Of a DNA stretch of 9,029 nucleotides, positions 1 through 6,200 are shown one piece after another. Below the pieces are notes generated by a model. It had not been told where the DNA came from, made no database searches, and worked only from the letters and a program-made list of their open reading frames with translations. Within the stretch, counting starts at the first letter, position 1. Each line of letters starts with the position of its first letter. The stretch is from an uncultured Clostridia bacterium. GTDB lineage: Bacteria; Bacillota; Clostridia; Christensenellales; UBA1242. A program made the position numbers and the translations under genes. The stretch is from assembly GCA_947631875.1 (NCBI GenBank), contig CANRMV010000037.1:1-9029 (forward strand), in the 5' to 3' direction.

Positions 1-200
1 CAATTTGCCTTTATGGTCATATCCTGGTTTGGCATTTCGGACAAAGTTTTTTCATAATCCAAGAAATGATAATATTCTCTGTATTCATCAAAATCCACGC
101 TATAATCCGTTTGCGTTGGTGGCGTTAAACTTGCTCCTTGCAATAGGCGATAAACTCTTTGTGCCGTGTTGCCGTATTCGCTTGTGTATGTCACAGTGTA
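1..200 (-). repeat. Degenerate InlB-like repeat 5, cut by the window edge
   Basis: The final 66 visible residues begin YTVTYTSEYGN and end MPNQDMTIKAN, with the next two bases (1-2) compatible with a Trp codon. YxVTY...MPNQDMTIKAN(W) matches the frame of the repeat family, and the interior HFLDYEKTL replaces the GWxT core. The stop codon and any anchor signal would lie beyond position 1. Confidence 0.6.
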
Positions 201-3200
201 CCAGTTTCTTATATGAATTTCAATGTCTGTTTCTGGCATTATGAAATCTTCTGCTGTAAGTTTGTAGGTGTAATCAGCGTCCCAATAAAATTCTGTGTCA
301 TATCCACCGGTTCCTGTGACAACTTTGTTTCTGCCTGTTAAATCAAATGGTTTTCCATCAATTCCTCGCAAGGTGTCCACAACAACATTGTTGTCAAGAA
401 GTGTGATTTGATGGGTCGTTTCCACAACTGTATCCCATTTTGCATACAAAGTTAAATCATATGCTGGCATATAATCTGTTGTCCACTGTGTTCCCTCTTG
501 ATAATCGGCCGTTGTGAACCAGCCAACAAAGGTGTAATAAGTTGTTGTGTTCCCTTCGGTGATTTGCTGCTGAGTTGGTGTTTTAAATTCAAACACATCG
601 CCTTCAAGCACCCTCGCCTCTGGATAAGTTAGAACCTCATCAATTCCCGTTTCAAACTTCAAAGTGTAATAATATTCAATTTTGTCATTCCACTTTGCAT
701 ACAAAACAACATCGTAGGTTGGCATCTTGTTTTCATCAAATCTTGTGCCTTCCTCAAAAGTTGATGTTGTCCACCAGCCATCAAATTTCCTTGTAAGTTT
801 TTGTTCTCCAACATCGTCATAAACAACATCTTGTGAATACCATGGCAAAATGATGTCTGTGCCTTCAATTTTTGTTATGCTTTCCGCCGTTACACTTTTT
901 TCGTTTGTGACAAAACTTATCGTTCTGTAATATTCAACTGTGTCTATCCATTTTGCATAGAGAGTAACATTTTGTTGTGGCATTATTTTTTCATCAAATC
1001 GTGTTCCATCATCAAAATTCTCTGTTGTCCACCAACCGTCAAACACACGCGTTGTTTTTGTTCTCGTGCCATCCTTATCGTCAACAACATATGTTTCATA
1101 ATTTGGCAAATCTATTGCTCCGCCTTCATATTCATAAATGTCATCAATATCCTCTGCACCATTTTCAACAAACGTAATTTTGTTTTTGCAATATTCATCT
1201 CTATATGTTTGATTTGTTATAAAGGTGTGTGATGGCATATTTGGCATGTCGGTGTAGCCCATATACCTTTGTCCGCTTTTTGAGTGCAAGTTGAGGTTTA
1301 TCTTAACTGCCCCCGCAATATCCAAAGTTGCTTTGATTTGGTCTATGAAATTGAGTTTTCTGCCTTTCTTTGTGTAGGTTGATTCGCGAGAGACAATATG
1401 CAAATCAAAATCTCTAAATTCGCTCACACCTGTTAAATTCGAGCCGCTCAAACTTAAAATATAATCTTTTCCGTCAACATTTCCCGAATCATCTTTAACA
1501 TCCTCAACTTTATATCCAAGCAAAAGTTGTTCCACAGTTGGCTCTGGGTTCATTGAAGCAACAAGTTTTACGATGTCTATTGTTGCATCGTTTGTTAAGC
1601 CAAGAACTTGTGCCAAAATCTTGAAGATGTTTGTGCTTGTGATTTCAACTTTTCCGTCCTTGTTCACAAAGCCGTGGTCTTTGCCTATGTCTGACATTTT
1701 GTAAGTCCAATCATCATTTCCGCTTCCGCCAAGTTTCAAGTCACCCGCTTCGTTTCTTTCATTGTATTGTGTCACAACAAGTTTGTATTCATTGATGGCT
1801 TTATCAAAGTTTAACTCAATTGTGGACACTTTTCGTCCAACTTGAGTTCCTACGAAGAAATCTTCTTCAACTGTTCCGACAGGCATTTGATTGGTGTATG
1901 TGTGTCCATACAGCCCGGCTCTTGCCAATGTGACAACCTCACGCCCTTGAGTTCTAATTTCGCCATACACTTCAAGTTTGTTTTGAGCGTTAATTTTAAT
2001 TTCCAAATCAATGCCAAGTTTCAAAGTATAAAGTCCGCCCAAAAGAACAAGTGCCTTCTTTTCATCCTCGTTTTCAGGTTCGTATGACATATGAAGGTTA
2101 AGCCCTTTTGTGTTTAATGTGTTCACCAACATATCCACAAAGGTTGGCAAAGAACTGAAATCAAAATGTTCTTGAGTGTTGCGTGTTAGATAATCAAAGT
2201 TTGAAACAAAATCGTTAAACTTAACTTTTAAATTTATGAAACTGTTGTCATGAATCTCAATATTTGAAAGTTTAAGTTTTCCGGAAGTTTCATCCAAGTT
2301 AAGTTTCACACTGGTCAGCGTTTTATCCCCAGCCGTAAAATCAAATTCCGAAAGGTCAATCATCGCCGACAAACTTGTAACGCCGTCCACTTTCTCAAAT
2401 TTAAGTGATTTCAAAAGTTGCAAAGCAGAACTTATGTTGTTAAGCAAGGTGCTAACTCTTGTCATATCTCCACTCTTATCGTTATCCTCAATTCCCATCA
2501 GTTCTTGGAAAAATGTGAAGTCTGTTTGATTTTTGCCAACTATGTTCAATTCTTCTGCAAGTTCATCGCCGAGATTAACCCTAAATGCGGCAAACACCAT
2601 TGCAATAAGTTCGCTCATGCTTTCGTTTTTAATGAACACCCTTAACTTTTTGCTGCTGTTGATGTCGTCGGTGTTTATGTTTTTGCCATGTGTGTAAGAA
2701 ACATACAAACCGTCGCCCTGACTGTCATAGAGAATGTCAATCAAATGTCTAACCGGAGCCGACCATGTTTGTGCTGCTGCATCTGTGATTGAGGAGATTT
2801 CAAAATCAAGATAAGCCTGAACCTTCAAAGACCTTCCATTAAACAACTTGATACCAGATGGATTTGCAGTGCCATCTGGAACTTTTGCAACCTCAACAGT
2901 GATGTCTGCACCAATATTGGTTATCTTGGTGCTGCCAAGATTTATCATGCCACCATCATTTTTATCAATTACAATCTTATAATTAAATCCTTTATAATAA
3001 TCATAAACCGATTTAACTGCTGGCAAAATTTCATCTAAATCGTGGAACTCTGTAAGAGCCGCAAGCCCGTTGTTTGTTTGCAGTTGGGTTAAGTTTTTAA
3101 GTCTGTGTGCACCCTCAACAACCTCGCCGCCAAATTTTTGGTCTATGTCCCCAATATCGCCAAGTGTGAAATTTGTAAGGTAAACCGCAAAATTGAGATT

Positions 3201-6200
3201 TTGTGTTTCTGGAATTTCCAGAACATTGCCCTCAGTGTCTTTCAAATGCCACTCTATTGGCTGGCCATTTTCGTCTTTTGGATATTTCGTGTCCTCTGCA
3301 AAAGGCCTTGTGTTCCCGTCTGTGATGTTTGCTCCAAGCACAACTCTTTGTGGTGCAAGGCCGTTTGTTGTGTCAACCAAAATTTGTGCAAAGATGTTTT
3401 CAAACCAACTTGCCTCTGCGTAAACAAGTTTGCCATCAACATCAATTTGTATTCCGTTTCGCAAAATTTGTTCGTCTTGAACAACCTCTGTCCACTTTGC
3501 AAAAATGTTTGTGAGAACAGGAATGACAACCCTAAACGCCTCTTTTGTGGTTTCAACTTGCTCTTCAATTTCTTCTAGTTCGGCTGGCTCTGACCGTCCC
3601 TCGCCTTCCTGCTCTTTCTGCAAGGAAATTCCAAGTTCGTTTTGAATGAAATCCAAAATGTGATTGATGTTTTCTGTTGTAAGTTCAGTTTTTAACATAA
3701 GTCCATTAACATCGGCATAAATCATGTGAACAATTTCACCATTTGAAATTTCATCAACAAGATAAACATAGGTGCTAAGCCCAAGAGATGTTGTGTAAAG
3801 TTGAACAACCGGCCTAAGCCCACCAAATGATGCTTTGAAATTGTCATCTTTAATTAGCATAACTGTAAGTTTGCCATAGAAATCTGAGAACATATATCTT
3901 ATTGCAATGTCAGATGAAAAGGCAAAAATGTCCTCAGCCACTTGTGTTTCATTTTCAACCAATCCTGCCACGCCCAAAAGTCCGCTTATATAATCTTTGT
4001 AACCTTTGTATGCCTCTTCACTAAATTCATCGATTGAAACATTTTCAAGCAAACTCAAAGAGCCTGACAAATAGCCGTCATATAAATCAACTGCGATGCA
4101 GCCATCGCTTGTCAACTTGTCGTCAACAAATTTTATGGTTGCGTCAAGAAGAAGTTTGTCGGTTGCAACAGTTTTGTTCTTTGTGTCAACTGTTAAATTG
4201 TAAGTTTTCAAATTTTCATCATAAGAAAATCCAAGTTCAAGCGAATCCAAAATGCCTTTAACATCAAGTTTGAACAAGTCTATAATATTTGCCAAAATGC
4301 CAAAATCGAGGTCAACGCCAAATGTGCTCTTTGCCGCCTGCTCAACAGCATCAACAACTTCGGTTGATGCTGTCTTTTGCTGAATGGCTTGCTTTATTTT
4401 AATATTTCCGCCTATTGAAATATACAAAACATAATTTCCTGCGGTTTTATCAAAATGCATTCTAATGTTTATTGGTTCGCCAAACACATTGTCAATGGTG
4501 ACAAGCAGTTCATTGGTTGTTCCCAATTTTTCATTGCCCAAAACAAACTTAACATTTCCAGAAAGGTCAAGTCCGCTTCGTGTTGATGTTTTATTATAAT
4601 TTAGATTGAACTTTGCGCCAAACTTGCCCGTGCTAGTATAGTCAATCAAATTCTTAACTTTTGGCAAAAGCGTAATTAGAGCATTGCCCGAAGAATTTGG
4701 CTCTTCGATTGAAAATTCCGATGCATCCTCCAAAGTTTCTGACCACTCATTCAATGTTGCAGAGACAGAAATTTTGTCATTTATTTGCTTTGAAACTGTA
4801 AAGGCTTCGCCAAATGCAAGTTTAACAATGCTAGAAAGGTCAATCCTTTTGGTGTCAATTAGGTCAAGCAACTCTTCAATGCTCTTTTTTTCTTTTTCTG
4901 GAAGAAGTTTTTTGAACTCATCAACAAAATTTTTGTCAATCGTGCCAGAGAACACAACCTCGCCAAGTTTTAATGACAATTTGTTGTTGTGCAAAAGAAG
5001 TTCTGTTTCAAGTCCCAAAATGTTGCCAGAAAGTTGTAAGCGAATATCTTTTGTAAGGTCCAACTTCGCTTCCAAAACGATTTCTTTTCCATACAAATTA
5101 ACAGTCACTTTGCCGCTGTGTTTAGAGATAAGGTTGTAATAGCCATCAAGGTTTGTAAACGTGCTTTCAAATTCATTAACATCCCCAACTGAAACGCCAA
5201 AAGTCACTTGTTTTTTGCCTTCTTGACTAAACGCAACGCTTACCCCTGAAAGGTTGTTATCTGTAAACTTGATATCTGCTGTGCCGGCAAAACCCATAAA
5301 CTCAAAATCGGCTGTAAGGTCAGATATTGTTCCTTTTAAATCAAGCAATATGTTTTTCAAAATGTCTGAAATTGACATATTTGTTAAATCTTGCCCAAAC
5401 ATTTTGGTCAAAAATTCTGGCAGAGCATTTTTGTTCTTCTCCACACCAAACGCTGGCAAAAGATTTTCGATCACGCTTGCAAGCCCGTCTTTTGCCATAA
5501 CTTGGTTGATGTCAATTTTCATTTTGTGCGAAACATCTTGCCCGTCAACTTTTGTGTTGTAAATCAAATACAAAATTCCGCCGGCATATCTCACATTGAG
5601 CACATCCGCACCAAGTTTAATTCCGTCAATTTCAAAAATTGGATTTTTCTCATCTACCAAGTTAACATACGCTGTGCCCGAAATGTCAATGTTGTTGTAT
5701 TTCAAACTAAATCCAAGTGCAAACTCTTTCCCCTCAACAAATTTTTGGGTTGGGGTTATTTTTGAAAGCAAAGCCACAAGGTTGTCTTTGGAGGTTTTTG
5801 GTTGTTCACATGTTACATTGTCCTCTTTCAAAGTGGCAGATATTGAAATGTTGTCATTTATCTGTTTTGAAATTGTGAGCGAGTCTCCAAAGACAAGTTT
5901 CACATATTTTGCCAGGTCAAATGAACTTGTGTTGATGCTGTCCAAAATTTCCTCAACTGTTTTCTTGTCCTTTTCTGGAAGGAGTTTCTTAATTTCATCT
6001 ATAAGGGTTTCGTTCAGTTTGCCAGAAACAACAATTTCGTCAAGTTTCAACGACAAAGTGTCATTAAGCAAAATAAATTCAACGTCAACCCCCAAAATAG
6101 AGCCTGTTAGTTTTGCATACAATTTATCTATCAAATCAATTTCAAGATTGAAGGTTGTTTCGTAGCCAAACAAATCAAGCGTCACAGTTCCCTTGTGTTG

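Noticed and set aside
3254..3568. Minus-strand ORFs in another frame (also 659-868 and 8189-8440).
   Set aside because: They are out of phase with the giant frame and wholly inside it, with no known domain, so they are shadows.
3105..3578. Plus-strand ORF of 157 codons rich in Cys, Phe and Asn.
   Set aside because: It is antisense to the open minus frame. The unusual Cys/Phe content arises from reverse-complemented Ala, Lys and Gln codons; no separate gene signal is seen.
4881..4896. T7-C-T5 tract (A-rich in the coding strand) as a possible phase-variation slip site.
   Set aside because: Seven bases is too short to argue slippage, it encodes ordinary Lys/Glu codons, and the reading frame continues intact.
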